Shown here one piece after another: positions 1-7,454 of a stretch of DNA of 33,065 nt; position 1 is the stretch's first letter, and each line of letters opens with the position of its first letter. Origin of the DNA: Anoxynatronum buryatiense (GTDB lineage Bacteria; Bacillota; Clostridia; Peptostreptococcales; Tindalliaceae). Location: NCBI RefSeq assembly GCF_900182905.1, contig NZ_FXUF01000023.1:1-33065 (forward strand), written 5' to 3'. The notes under the pieces were generated by a model. That model saw nothing but the letters and a program-made list of their open reading frames with translations, was not told the origin of the DNA and did no database searches. The position numbers were made by a program, and so were the translations under genes.

Positions 1-114
1 AACTTTGGCGATGGCCCGCACAATGGCATCCACCTGGCTCTGGCTGAAGTGGGCATAGGCGGCCTGGGCGCTGCGGGCTTTGTGCATCAGGTCTTCTAAG
101 CGGGGGGTGTTCAT
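1..114 (-). CDS. Acylating aldehyde dehydrogenase, N-terminal fragment (gene runs off the window)
   Basis: Only the first 38 codons are present. The peptide starts MNTPRLEDLMHKARSAQAAY and continues with a helix like the N-terminal helices of CoA-acylating aldehyde dehydrogenases (EutE/AdhE-N type, which convert aldehyde plus CoA and NAD+ to acyl-CoA); this is family resemblance, since the catalytic cysteine lies outside the window. The ATG is preceded by GGAGGAA about 8 nt upstream on the minus strand. A good -24/-12 promoter lies about 55 bp upstream, and a terminator separates the gene from the response regulator, so it is probably its own sigma-54-controlled unit. The following gene content is unknown. 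Confidence 0.6.
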   Translation of the reverse strand, partial: MNTPRLEDLMHKARSAQAAYAHFSQSQVDAIVRAIAKV

Positions 115-169
115 GAACGATTTCCTCCGATCTTTATGAAATGAAGATCTGGTTCCTCCCCTAAGCTTC

Positions 170-185
170 TGCAAAAATGGTGCCG
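170..185 (-). promoter_or_regulatory. Sigma-54 (-24/-12) promoter for the aldehyde dehydrogenase
   Basis: Read on the minus strand the site is CGGCACCATTTTTGCA. The invariant GG and GC are separated by exactly 10 bases, and it matches the consensus TGGCAC-N5-TTGCA except for the first base. It points at the ATG at 114, giving a leader of about 45 nt. The position just downstream of a terminator and near two sigma-54 activator genes supports the call. Confidence 0.75.
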
Positions 186-234
186 GAAATATCCGATAAG
201 TATAAAAAAAGTGAATTAGCTGAAAATAGCAAAA

Positions 235-262
235 CCTGGACGTTGAAGAAGCAACGTCCAGG
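235..262 (-). terminator. Intrinsic terminator of the histidine kinase/response regulator operon
   Basis: A perfect 11-bp stem (CCTGGACGTTG / CAACGTCCAGG) with a 6-nt loop is followed on the minus strand by TTTTGCTATTTT. It lies about 80 bp after the response regulator stop codon. The plus-strand side has no T tract, so it works for minus-strand transcripts. Confidence 0.75.
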
Positions 263-302
263 TAAAAAGTGGTGTCAGTTTGAATTCATTACAAGAAATA
301 AA

Positions 303-352
303 TTTCCTGCAAGAAATATTTTTCCTGCGATTTCCCGCAATTAATTTCCTGC
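303..352. repeat. Four TTTCCTGC-type repeats, candidate activator sites
   Basis: TTTCCTGC occurs at 303, 321 and 345 and TTTCCCGC at 331. The first is part of a near palindrome (TTTCCTGCAAGAAA). The last overlaps the 3' end of the response regulator gene. They lie about 140-190 bp upstream of the expected start of the minus-strand sigma-54 transcript, the usual place for enhancer sites of NtrC-type activators. Binding is inferred only. Confidence 0.4.
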
Positions 353-1768
353 AGGGGTGCGCAACCCATATTCGTTAATCTTGTTGTTCAGTTGACGATG
401 GCTGATTTCCAGAATCTTGGAGGCCTCTGAAACATTGTAGTCACACTGCTTCAGTACTTCCTGAATATGGCGGCTTTCGGCTTCCTGGCGAATAACCCGC
501 AGGGCCCTGAAAGAACCGGCGACCCCATCTTCAGAGAAGGCTTCAGATGCTTCAGAAGCGGATTCCGGTGTGCCTGAGCCGGTGGCCGGTGTCGGTGATT
601 TTGGCGTGGGCAGGTCTTTTTCCATCAACGTGCCCGTGCTGCTGAGCACAATTAACCGTTCAATGATATTGCGCATTTCACGAATGTTCCCCGGGTAGCG
701 ATATTCCAGCAGAAATCTTTCCACAGCGGGCTCCATGCCGCTGACTTGTTTTTTCAGGTCCTGCTGAATCTGGTTGATAAAATAATCAATGTACAAAGGC
801 AGGTCTTCCCGGCGTTCCCTCAGGGGCGGCACCTCCAGCACAATGGTGGCGATTCTGAAATAAAGGTCTTCCCGAAAGCGCCCTTTTCGAATTTCGTCAT
901 CCAGATTTTTATGAGTGGCAGCAATGAGCCGAAAATCAACAGAAAGCGGCTGGTTGCTTCCGATGCGCTCTATTTCGTGGTTTTCCAGAACCCGCAGCAG
1001 CTTTGCCTGGGTGCTCAGGGGCATGTCACCCACCTCATCCAGAAAAAGGGTGCCGCCGTCAGCCGCTTCAAACCGGCCGATGCGCCGGGCCACCGCCCCT
1101 GTAAACGAGCCCTTTTCATGGCCGAACAACTCAGATTCCAGCACGCTGTCTGAAAAAACATGGCAGTTTACCGCCATAAACTGATTGGCTTCCCGGGAGC
1201 TGTGCTGGTGAATGTACCGGGCCAGCACTTCCTTTCCCACACCCGATTCACCCAAAACCAAAATGTTGGCATTGCTGTCGGCAGCCCGTTTCGCTGTTTC
1301 AATCAGGTGCCTGAAGTGACCATGGTGGGTGTTCAGCATGAAGTCGAACTGGTTGGTCTGTTTTTTCAGGGTGCGGTTTTCCAGTTCCAAATGCCGGAAA
1401 TGCTTGATTTTTTCAATTTCCAGCAACAGTTCTTCTGGGTCGCTTCCCTTGATCACATAGGTAAAAGCCCCCTGTCTCATGGCCTCCACCGCTTTTTCCA
1501 CAGAGCCGTAGGCGGTGATGACAATGATACTAATGCCGGGATTAGACCGCCGCACTTCGTTCAAGAGGGCAATGCCATCCATGCCCTTCATGCGATAGTC
1601 TGTGATCATCAGGTCAATTTCGTGTTGGCGGATCAGCGCCATGGCCTCCATCGCATCAGAAGCCGACTGGGTGTCGTACCCCTGGTTGGAAAGCAGCAGT
1701 TCCAGTACCTGCCGGTAGTCGTTATCGTCATCAACAATGAGGATGTTGAAGTTGTGTGTGTTTCTCAA
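341..1768 (-). CDS. NtrC-family sigma-54-dependent response regulator
   Basis: 475 aa. Residues 8-120 form a receiver domain with the acidic pocket DDD at 13-15, phospho-acceptor D57 and the conserved lysine K107. Residues about 150-380 are the sigma-54 AAA+ domain: Walker A GESGVGKE at 173-180, a GSFTGA loop at 220-225 (serine where GAFTGA is commonest) and Walker B LFLDE at 241-245. A Fis-type HTH lies at the C-terminus (VSEASKILEISHRQLNNKI). It would be phosphorylated by the adjacent kinase and open sigma-54 promoters by ATP hydrolysis. The start is TTG, with GGAGGG about 8 nt upstream; TTG overlaps the kinase TGA by 4 bp, so translation is coupled. A likely target is the -24/-12 promoter at 170-185, which is inference. 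Confidence 0.95.
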   Translation of the reverse strand: MRNTHNFNILIVDDDNDYRQVLELLLSNQGYDTQSASDAMEAMALIRQHEIDLMITDYRMKGMDGIALLNEVRRSNPGISIIVITAYGSVEKAVEAMRQGAFTYVIKGSDPEELLLEIEKIKHFRHLELENRTLKKQTNQFDFMLNTHHGHFRHLIETAKRAADSNANILVLGESGVGKEVLARYIHQHSSREANQFMAVNCHVFSDSVLESELFGHEKGSFTGAVARRIGRFEAADGGTLFLDEVGDMPLSTQAKLLRVLENHEIERIGSNQPLSVDFRLIAATHKNLDDEIRKGRFREDLYFRIATIVLEVPPLRERREDLPLYIDYFINQIQQDLKKQVSGMEPAVERFLLEYRYPGNIREMRNIIERLIVLSSTGTLMEKDLPTPKSPTPATGSGTPESASEASEAFSEDGVAGSFRALRVIRQEAESRHIQEVLKQCDYNVSEASKILEISHRQLNNKINEYGLRTPAGN

Positions 1769-3852
1769 TGGGAGCCCTCCCTCTTTGCTGGAATGAGAAT
1801 GCTGAATGTGGTGCCCTGGCCGGGGTGACTGTCCACATGAATTTCGCCGCCGATCTGATGAATCATATTGTAAACGATGTTCAGCCCCAGGCCAACCCCT
1901 TCTCCCGGTGGTTTTGTGGTGAAAAACGGGTCAAACACATTCAGTTTCACATCCGGGTTCATGCCAATCCCGGTGTCGGTCACCTGGAGATGAAGAAAAT
2001 CCTTTGCCTTCTCAAAGTGAATTTCAATTTTCCCCTGGTCATCAATGGCATCACGGGCATTGGAGATCAGGTTCACCAGGGTGGTGTCCATCACATCCAA
2101 AGGCAGGCTCATCTCCAGGCGGTCATCACCCGCTATTCTGATGTCAATGGTTTTATCCTTGAGGGTGCTTTGCTGAAGCTCCACAATGCGGGCGATGGAG
2201 TTCCACACCGATACGGTTTTCCACTGGCCGGATTCGGTGCGGCTGATGTCCAAAAGGTTGTTGAGAATGCCATTGGCCTTTTGCGCAATCTGATCAATGG
2301 TTTCGGCATACTGAAGCTCCGGTTCGGTACCCTGAAGGTGCTGTTTCAACAGAAAGGCGTAATTTCGAATCACTCCCAGAGGGTTTCTGATTTCGTGGGC
2401 AACACCGGCGGCCAGCTGGCCGATGGCGGCCATTTTATTTTTTTGAAGCAGCACCTGTTCCTGCTGGTATTCTTCGGTGACGTCTTTCAGGGTTAACAAC
2501 AGTTTGCTGACGCTGTCGTGGCGGTAGTCCAGGGGAGCGGTGCCCAGCTCGTAGATCCATTTGCCATGCTGAAAGACCCGGTCGTGGTTGATACATTTCT
2601 GAAAACTGTCGGTGACAATGGGGATGATTTTGGTGTAAATGGGTTCATCCATGATTTCTTCCAGCGTTTTTCCGGTAAGCTGTGATTCGGATTGCTGAAA
2701 CCAGCGAAGGGCATACTGATTCAGCAGTCGAATCCGGTAATTCCCGTCCACCACCATGATGACATGCTCAATACCGTCAAATGCATTTTGAAGCTCCTGC
2801 CGGCTGTCATCCAGTTCTTTCATTTTATCTTCGATGGCCATGCGCAGGGAGAAGTTGGATGAATAAAACAGATAGAAGATCAACGACAAGGCCAGGCCGA
2901 AAATCACCAGAATGCTCAGGTACCGTTCGGTCAGCGGTTCCCCCACCAGGGGATCAGAGATGCCAAAGATCATTTGTTGTATGTGGGTCATGGTGCCGGC
3001 CTGTTCCAGATTATAAACCGCCTTGTTCACCAGCGAGAACAGGATGACATGCTCAGTGGGAACAGCCAGGGAATATTCTTTTTTGAAAACAGGAAAGTCG
3101 GTCAGATGAAAATTGGCAGCAGGAAAAGCGGCAACCTGCAAATCAGGCAGATCTCCTGCTGCCCTGCCGTTTTCAGGCAACCCATCCAGCTCTTTGAGGG
3201 CTTTTAAAATCAGGGGCTCAGGGCCGATGAAAGCGTCTGCACTGCCTTCCTTCACCGCCTCCAGACCTTTTCCAATATGGGTGACCACACTGCCCTGATA
3301 CACCAAACGCTTTAAATTCAAAAATTCCTGGGCGTAATCCTCTTCAAGAGAAGCTACCCGCAAACCGCTAAAATCATCGATCTGGCTGATCAGGCCGGGT
3401 GAAGAAGTGATGGCAAAGCTTCTGACTTCATAGAGGGGCAGGGTGTAGCGAAGGCTTTCTTTATATTTCATAAGAGGCGGGGCGATGATGAGATCCACCT
3501 CACCCTGCTGAAGGGCAGCTGCCTGTTCCCGGCGTTCCAGAGGCACCAGCTCAATGGGAACCCCCAGTTCTCTTTCCAGATACCCAAGATACAGCACATC
3601 CACGCCACTCCAATAACCTTCTGAGGAGAAGCCGCTGAGCGGTTCGTTATCCCTCAGAACCGCTGCCTTCAGAACGCCCTTGGCCTTCAGCCACTGGGCT
3701 TCTTCATCTGTCAAAACCTCCAGCCGGGTGCGCTGAAACAGGCTTTTGCCTGTCTGCAGCTGATGGGAACGGTTGACAAAAAGGATGCCCAATACGAACA
3801 GCACAAACACAAAATATAAAATACGCTTGGGCCGCAAATGGTACTTCAGCAT
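1765..3852 (-). CDS. Membrane histidine kinase with periplasmic solute-binding sensor domain and PAS domain
   Basis: 695 aa from the ATG at 3852, chosen because GGGAGGCG lies about 8 nt upstream; an in-frame extension to 3978 has no such site. Order: a membrane segment near residues 10-28 (YFVFVLFVLGILFVN), an extracytoplasmic domain of about 250 residues resembling the amino-acid-binding SBP_bac_3 family, a second membrane segment (LSILVIFGLALSLIFYLF), a PAS domain, a HisKA domain with H-box GVAHEIRNPLG, and a HATPase domain with N-box NLISNARDAID and G-boxes DTGIGM and GEGVGLGLNIV. It probably senses a small polar ligand directly and phosphorylates the overlapping downstream response regulator. 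The ligand cannot be read from the sequence. Confidence 0.93.
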   Translation of the reverse strand: MLKYHLRPKRILYFVFVLFVLGILFVNRSHQLQTGKSLFQRTRLEVLTDEEAQWLKAKGVLKAAVLRDNEPLSGFSSEGYWSGVDVLYLGYLERELGVPIELVPLERREQAAALQQGEVDLIIAPPLMKYKESLRYTLPLYEVRSFAITSSPGLISQIDDFSGLRVASLEEDYAQEFLNLKRLVYQGSVVTHIGKGLEAVKEGSADAFIGPEPLILKALKELDGLPENGRAAGDLPDLQVAAFPAANFHLTDFPVFKKEYSLAVPTEHVILFSLVNKAVYNLEQAGTMTHIQQMIFGISDPLVGEPLTERYLSILVIFGLALSLIFYLFYSSNFSLRMAIEDKMKELDDSRQELQNAFDGIEHVIMVVDGNYRIRLLNQYALRWFQQSESQLTGKTLEEIMDEPIYTKIIPIVTDSFQKCINHDRVFQHGKWIYELGTAPLDYRHDSVSKLLLTLKDVTEEYQQEQVLLQKNKMAAIGQLAAGVAHEIRNPLGVIRNYAFLLKQHLQGTEPELQYAETIDQIAQKANGILNNLLDISRTESGQWKTVSVWNSIARIVELQQSTLKDKTIDIRIAGDDRLEMSLPLDVMDTTLVNLISNARDAIDDQGKIEIHFEKAKDFLHLQVTDTGIGMNPDVKLNVFDPFFTTKPPGEGVGLGLNIVYNMIHQIGGEIHVDSHPGQGTTFSILIPAKREGSH

Positions 3853-3930
3853 GGCAGAACGCCTCCCAAAGAAGGTGGTGGTGGAAAGCCGGGGCAAGCA
3901 TTGGGCTGAGGTGCGAGACTTCTGGCTTCT

Positions 3931-3936
3931 ATTATA
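3931..3936 (-). promoter_or_regulatory. Possible -10 element for the histidine kinase operon
   Basis: A perfect TATAAT on the minus strand lies about 80 bp upstream of the kinase ATG, in the 157-bp gap between it and the upstream activator gene. No convincing -35 is seen at 16-18 bp, so this is a weak call. Confidence 0.3.
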
Positions 3937-4009
3937 CACCATGGGAGCTGAAGGAATTACATTCGTTTTTGATCTCACTTTTTCAACCAGGAACCAATGC
4001 AGCGGGCGG

Positions 4010-5035
4010 TTATTTATCCCTGGTGAGTTTTCGGGAAATGGTGGATGGTGTCACATCCAGCGCCTTTGCCGCCTTCCTCAGGCTGCCGTGCCGTTCAATG
4101 GCCTTTTTAATAAGATCAATCTCATACGCTTCCACCATTGCTTTCAAGGGTTTGTCCGGCACAGAGACATCCTTTGCTTGATCAGTCATGCAGTCGGGAG
4201 CCTCTTTGTGCGTGATGGCATCAATGCAATCCAGATCCTCAACAGAAATCATCTCATTCACGGCGATAAGCACCAGCCGTTCCATGGTGTTCCGCAGTTC
4301 TCTGACATTTCCCGTCCACCGGCGCATGGTAAAAGCCTCCAGCACACTCCGGTGCAGTCGTTTGTGCGAATTATACTGGCGGTTGAAATGATCGGTGTAG
4401 TAGAGAGCCAGCAGGGAAATATCCTCCGGCCTTTCCGATAAGGGGGGCAGGATAATGGGAATCACATTCAGTCTGAAATACAGGTCATTTCGAAACAAGC
4501 CCTCATCCACCAGATCCTTTAGATTCTTATTGGTGGCACAAATCAGCCGCACATCCGATTTCACTTCCTTCGATCCCCCAACCCTGACAAACCTGCCATC
4601 CTGCAGTACCCTGAGAAGCGTTGATTGCATATTCATGGGCATTTCACCAATCTCATCCATCAGCAGGGTGCTGTTCTGTGAAGCCTCAATGAGGCCTTTC
4701 TTTCCATGTTTCAAAGCACCGGTGAAAGCGCCCGGCTCGTATCCAAACAGCTCCGATTCCTTCAGGCTGTCAGGAATGGCGGCACAGTTGATTTTCAGAA
4801 AGGGTTCTTTGTGTCGGTTACTGTTGGAGTGGATCAACTCGGCAAGCAGTTCCTTTCCCACGCCAGATTCACCGGTGATGAGGATAGGGGCATCCGATCT
4901 GGCGATTCGCAGGCACACATTGATCAGGTCAATCATGGCCGGGTTGCTGGTGATGATGCTGCCAATTTTGAACGCAGCAAAGTCCTGAGGAATAATGGCA
5001 CAATCATCCTGATCATAAACAACATCAAATTTCAT
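4010..5035 (-). CDS. Sigma-54-dependent transcriptional activator without a sensory domain
   Basis: 341 aa from the ATG at 5035, which has GGAGGG 8 nt upstream; a GTG seven codons earlier (5056) is an alternative. After only about 25 residues the AAA+ sigma-54 interaction domain begins: Walker A GESGVGKE, the loop GAFTGA, Walker B STLLMDEIGEM, and the arginine-rich region typical of the family. A Fis-type HTH ends the protein (GSLRKAAKALDVTPSTISRKL). There is no receiver, PAS or GAF domain, so activity must be set by expression or by a partner, as in PspF. It lies 32 bp downstream of the RpiR-type gene on the same strand. It is the best candidate to act on the divergent -24/-12 promoter at 6206 (inference). 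Confidence 0.93.
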   Translation of the reverse strand: MKFDVVYDQDDCAIIPQDFAAFKIGSIITSNPAMIDLINVCLRIARSDAPILITGESGVGKELLAELIHSNSNRHKEPFLKINCAAIPDSLKESELFGYEPGAFTGALKHGKKGLIEASQNSTLLMDEIGEMPMNMQSTLLRVLQDGRFVRVGGSKEVKSDVRLICATNKNLKDLVDEGLFRNDLYFRLNVIPIILPPLSERPEDISLLALYYTDHFNRQYNSHKRLHRSVLEAFTMRRWTGNVRELRNTMERLVLIAVNEMISVEDLDCIDAITHKEAPDCMTDQAKDVSVPDKPLKAMVEAYEIDLIKKAIERHGSLRKAAKALDVTPSTISRKLTRDK

Positions 5036-5067
5036 GATTTCTGATCCCTCCGCCACTGTTTTTCACC

Positions 5068-5931
5068 TCAGAAATAGAAGCCAAAGTCTTTGGCCATATC
5101 CTCAAATCGGTTTAAGTAGCTGGCTGATCTGTCTTTGTCGATCTGACTCAACAGAATGATGATCATATTGATGACGCTGAAAGGGGTGGCATAAAAATCG
5201 GTAATGGAAACTGACTGGCAGGGAACGGTGAAGGTCACATCAGAGAACGGGGTCAGAGGTGAAGTGGCGTGATCGGTAATGGAAACAACCGCATACTGGC
5301 GTTTCTTGAAAAAGCTGACCATTCGAACCGTTTCTTTTGGATACCGGGCAAAACCCAGGGCCAGCACCAGTGCTTCACTGTGAAGCAGCGGCAGGTTATC
5401 CAGCTGATTGGTGGCTCCTGAAGTAATGGCAATGGTGCGCTTGCCCAGCTTATTAAACATCTGATCAATGTAGAGGGCCAGAATACTGGAGCTTCTGGTA
5501 CCCACCACGATGATCTCAGGTGCAATGATGATTTTTTCCAGAAGCGAATAGAAGGCAGCTTCATCAAATCGGTCAATGAGCTTGTTGAGATTGGACAGCT
5601 CTTGATGGATGACCACATTTTTAATGTTGTTGATTTTAGGAACAATGCTGATCTGGGAAAATTCAAACCGGTCGGCAGAACTGAGCTCAGACATGGCAAA
5701 GTCTCTCAGTGTGCTTCTTAAATCTTCGTAATTTTTAAATCCCAGCTTGGTGATGTACCGCACAATCTGAACAGGCTCAATTGACAAAATTTTCGCCACA
5801 TCGTCCAGGTCAAGAAGAGAGACTTTCTTGTAATTTTCCTTCATGTAAGTTGCCAGTACCGTTTCGGCTTCATTCAAGTCAAGGGATGCTTCGGTCAGCT
5901 TTTTCAGGAAATTCTGTTTGTAGTCTTCCAC
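5068..5931 (-). CDS. RpiR/MurR-family transcriptional regulator (HTH plus SIS domain)
   Basis: 287 aa. The N-terminal 80 residues form an RpiR-type HTH (SLLDLDDVAKILSIEPVQIV with the recognition region RYITKLGFKNYEDLRSTLRD). A SIS fold follows from about residue 125 (EIIVVGTRSSSILALYIDQM, then ALVLALGFARYPKE and VVSITDHATSPL). SIS domains in this family bind phosphosugars or related small molecules; the effector here is unknown. The start is GTG with AAGGGAG about 9 nt upstream. The gene diverges from the hydantoinase operon across a 396-bp region rich in operators and appears co-transcribed with the sigma-54 activator that follows. It may repress or tune that activator; this is inference. 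Confidence 0.9.
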   Translation of the reverse strand: MEDYKQNFLKKLTEASLDLNEAETVLATYMKENYKKVSLLDLDDVAKILSIEPVQIVRYITKLGFKNYEDLRSTLRDFAMSELSSADRFEFSQISIVPKINNIKNVVIHQELSNLNKLIDRFDEAAFYSLLEKIIIAPEIIVVGTRSSSILALYIDQMFNKLGKRTIAITSGATNQLDNLPLLHSEALVLALGFARYPKETVRMVSFFKKRQYAVVSITDHATSPLTPFSDVTFTVPCQSVSITDFYATPFSVINMIIILLSQIDKDRSASYLNRFEDMAKDFGFYF

Positions 5932-6022
5932 TTAAACAACTCCCTTCCTACTTCAGAATATTTCCATTATTGAACTAAGCATACCATATATCCTGACAAG
6001 TTCAAGAAGGGATTCAAATAAA

Positions 6023-6040
6023 TGTGCCGTAAATGCAACG
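6023..6040. promoter_or_regulatory. Operator-like dyad, copy 1 (TGTGCC-N6-GCAACG)
   Basis: One of three 18-bp sites of the form TGTKSC-N6-GCAAC in this intergenic region. It is centred 84 bp upstream of copy 2, almost exactly eight helical turns, and about 200 bp upstream of the expected sigma-54 start. Copies 1 and 3 agree over 20 bp (6022-6041 and 6124-6143) with only two central differences. Confidence 0.6.
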
Positions 6041-6106
6041 AGATCATTAAGTGAAAGGCGGATTTGAAAGAAAAAGAGAAAAATGAAACGATTAACCTCA
6101 ATAAAG

Positions 6107-6124
6107 TGTTGCGAAATTGCAACA
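6107..6124. promoter_or_regulatory. Operator-like perfect dyad, copy 2 (TGTTGC-N6-GCAACA)
   Basis: A perfect 6+6 bp inverted repeat with a 6-bp spacer. It abuts copy 3 with no gap, so the two are 18 bp centre to centre. It is centred roughly 115 bp upstream of the expected sigma-54 transcription start, a typical enhancer position. It could serve the 341-aa activator or the RpiR-type regulator; sequence alone cannot decide. Confidence 0.65.
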
Positions 6125-6142
6125 TGTGCCGATAATGCAACG
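6125..6142. promoter_or_regulatory. Operator-like dyad, copy 3 (TGTGCC-N6-GCAACG)
   Basis: Third copy of the intergenic motif, immediately after copy 2 and centred about 98 bp upstream of the expected sigma-54 start. The right half is identical to copy 1. Confidence 0.6.
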
Positions 6143-6205
6143 AATTTTCCGAACAATCAACTATTAAAACGTTGAAAGATAGCCATTATGGAACAGATCA
6201 CTTCA

Positions 6206-6221
6206 TGGCATGGTAATTGCA
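6206..6221 (+). promoter_or_regulatory. Sigma-54 (-24/-12) promoter of the hydantoinase operon
   Basis: The site reads TGGCATGGTAATTGCA. GG (6207-6208) and GC (6219-6220) are 10 bases apart, and it matches TGGCAY-N5-TTGCA at all key positions. The predicted start near 6232 gives a leader of about 95 nt before the ATG at 6328. Three dyad sites lie at enhancer distance upstream and two sigma-54 activator genes are next door. Confidence 0.85.
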
Positions 6222-6327
6222 CTTATTAGAAGTCACGATGTGAGTAACTGTCGCGGCGTGAAGGCTTGAAACCTGAAAAAGCAGAACGGCAGGAAAGCAA
6301 TAAAGTGACAGGACAGGAGGAATGGTG

Positions 6328-7437
6328 ATGCGGTTGGTTAAATCCATCGGTTTTCCAAAGATGCATAAAGAAGAGAGTGAAAAGCGGGATTTTCTTCCGG
6401 CGTTCTTTTCAGATCTGCAAGGCTATGAAGTGGACATTGTGCTTGAAAAGGGATACGGCGAAAGGCTGGGATTCACCGAAAGCGAGTATCTCAAGAGTAA
6501 CCGAAACATCATTTTCGGTGATCTCTCAACGGTCTATCAAAGCGATGCCATCATTGTGTTGAGATGTCCGGAAACAGATGAAATCAATCTCATTCGCGAA
6601 GGGGCCGTCTTAATCTCCATGCTCCACTATGAAACCAGAGAAACCCGAAACGAGCTTCTGAGAGAGCGGAAAATCAACTGTTTTTCAATGGATGCCATGG
6701 TGAATGATGAAAACGAACGCATCCTGGTGAATTATCGGGGCACCTCCACCGCTGGTTCAAGAATCGCCTTCGAAGAACTGAAAAAAAGAAGCCGTGATTT
6801 CAGGGACATCCAGGAAAACCTCATTCATATTTCCATCATCGGGGCGGGTGCTGTGGCGGCAAATGCGGCCAGGGCCTTCGAGGCATTTGGCGACGGTGAG
6901 TTTCTGGCGACCGACAAAGGGCTGGTCATCCACATGCTTCCCAGGTCGGTGACGCAGAAGGAAAACCTGCTGCAACAAATACTGGAGCAAACCCATGTGC
7001 TGGTGGATGCCAGCAAAAGACCCGACCCCTCCAGGTTCATCATCGGTAACCGGCTGCTGGCATGCCTGCCGGCGTGCGCCGTCATTCTGGATCTGGCGGC
7101 AGACCCCTATAATGAGCAGATCACCCCCATCCAGGTGAAGGGCATCGAGGGAATCCCCACTGGAACCCTTGACAAATATATCATTGAGCCGGATGATGAC
7201 ATGTATGAACATCTGCCGCCTTCTGTTTCAGCAACCAACCGAAGGGTGGTTATCAGCTGTAATGCCTGGCCCGGCGTCGACGCCAAAGAGTGCATGGCGA
7301 TTTACGGAAAACAGATGATTCCCCACATCGATGTGTTGCTGTCAAAACCCATCGAAGCACTGGATCTGAACAGTCGAAATCTGTACGAACGCTCCCTGGT
7401 CAGATCATCACTGGATTACTACATGAACACAAAATAA
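6328..7437 (+). CDS. Alanine dehydrogenase/pyridine nucleotide transhydrogenase-like oxidoreductase
   Basis: 369 aa, close to the 370 aa usual for alanine dehydrogenases. The N-terminal half follows the AlaDH/PNT pattern (E-K-G-Y-G-E-R-L-G-F then a V/I-rich strand and LHYE around residue 100, matching the active-site LHLA). The C-terminal half has a Rossmann glycine motif IIGAGAVAANAA at about 170-181. The region that normally carries the substrate lysine (KVKEP) reads VLRCPE at 77-82, so the lysine is not conserved and the substrate is probably not alanine. The start is the ATG at 6328, with AGGAGG 7 nt upstream; the ATG at 6322 is only 1 nt from that site. First gene of the sigma-54 operon, 17 bp before hyuA. 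Reaction unknown; an NAD-linked amino or imino acid step fits. Confidence 0.7.
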   Translation: MRLVKSIGFPKMHKEESEKRDFLPAFFSDLQGYEVDIVLEKGYGERLGFTESEYLKSNRNIIFGDLSTVYQSDAIIVLRCPETDEINLIREGAVLISMLHYETRETRNELLRERKINCFSMDAMVNDENERILVNYRGTSTAGSRIAFEELKKRSRDFRDIQENLIHISIIGAGAVAANAARAFEAFGDGEFLATDKGLVIHMLPRSVTQKENLLQQILEQTHVLVDASKRPDPSRFIIGNRLLACLPACAVILDLAADPYNEQITPIQVKGIEGIPTGTLDKYIIEPDDDMYEHLPPSVSATNRRVVISCNAWPGVDAKECMAIYGKQMIPHIDVLLSKPIEALDLNSRNLYERSLVRSSLDYYMNTK

Positions 7438-7454
7438 AGAGAAGAGGTGAAAAG

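Noticed and set aside
3981-4030. Terminator after the sensorless activator
   Set aside because: CCAGG...CCTGG arms exist on the minus strand but with a large asymmetric bulge and no T run.
6135-6151. Minus-strand -24/-12 promoter for the RpiR-type gene
   Set aside because: GG-N10-GC spacing is met (TCGGAAAATTCGTTGCA) but the -24 side lacks GGCAC, and it overlaps dyad copy 3.
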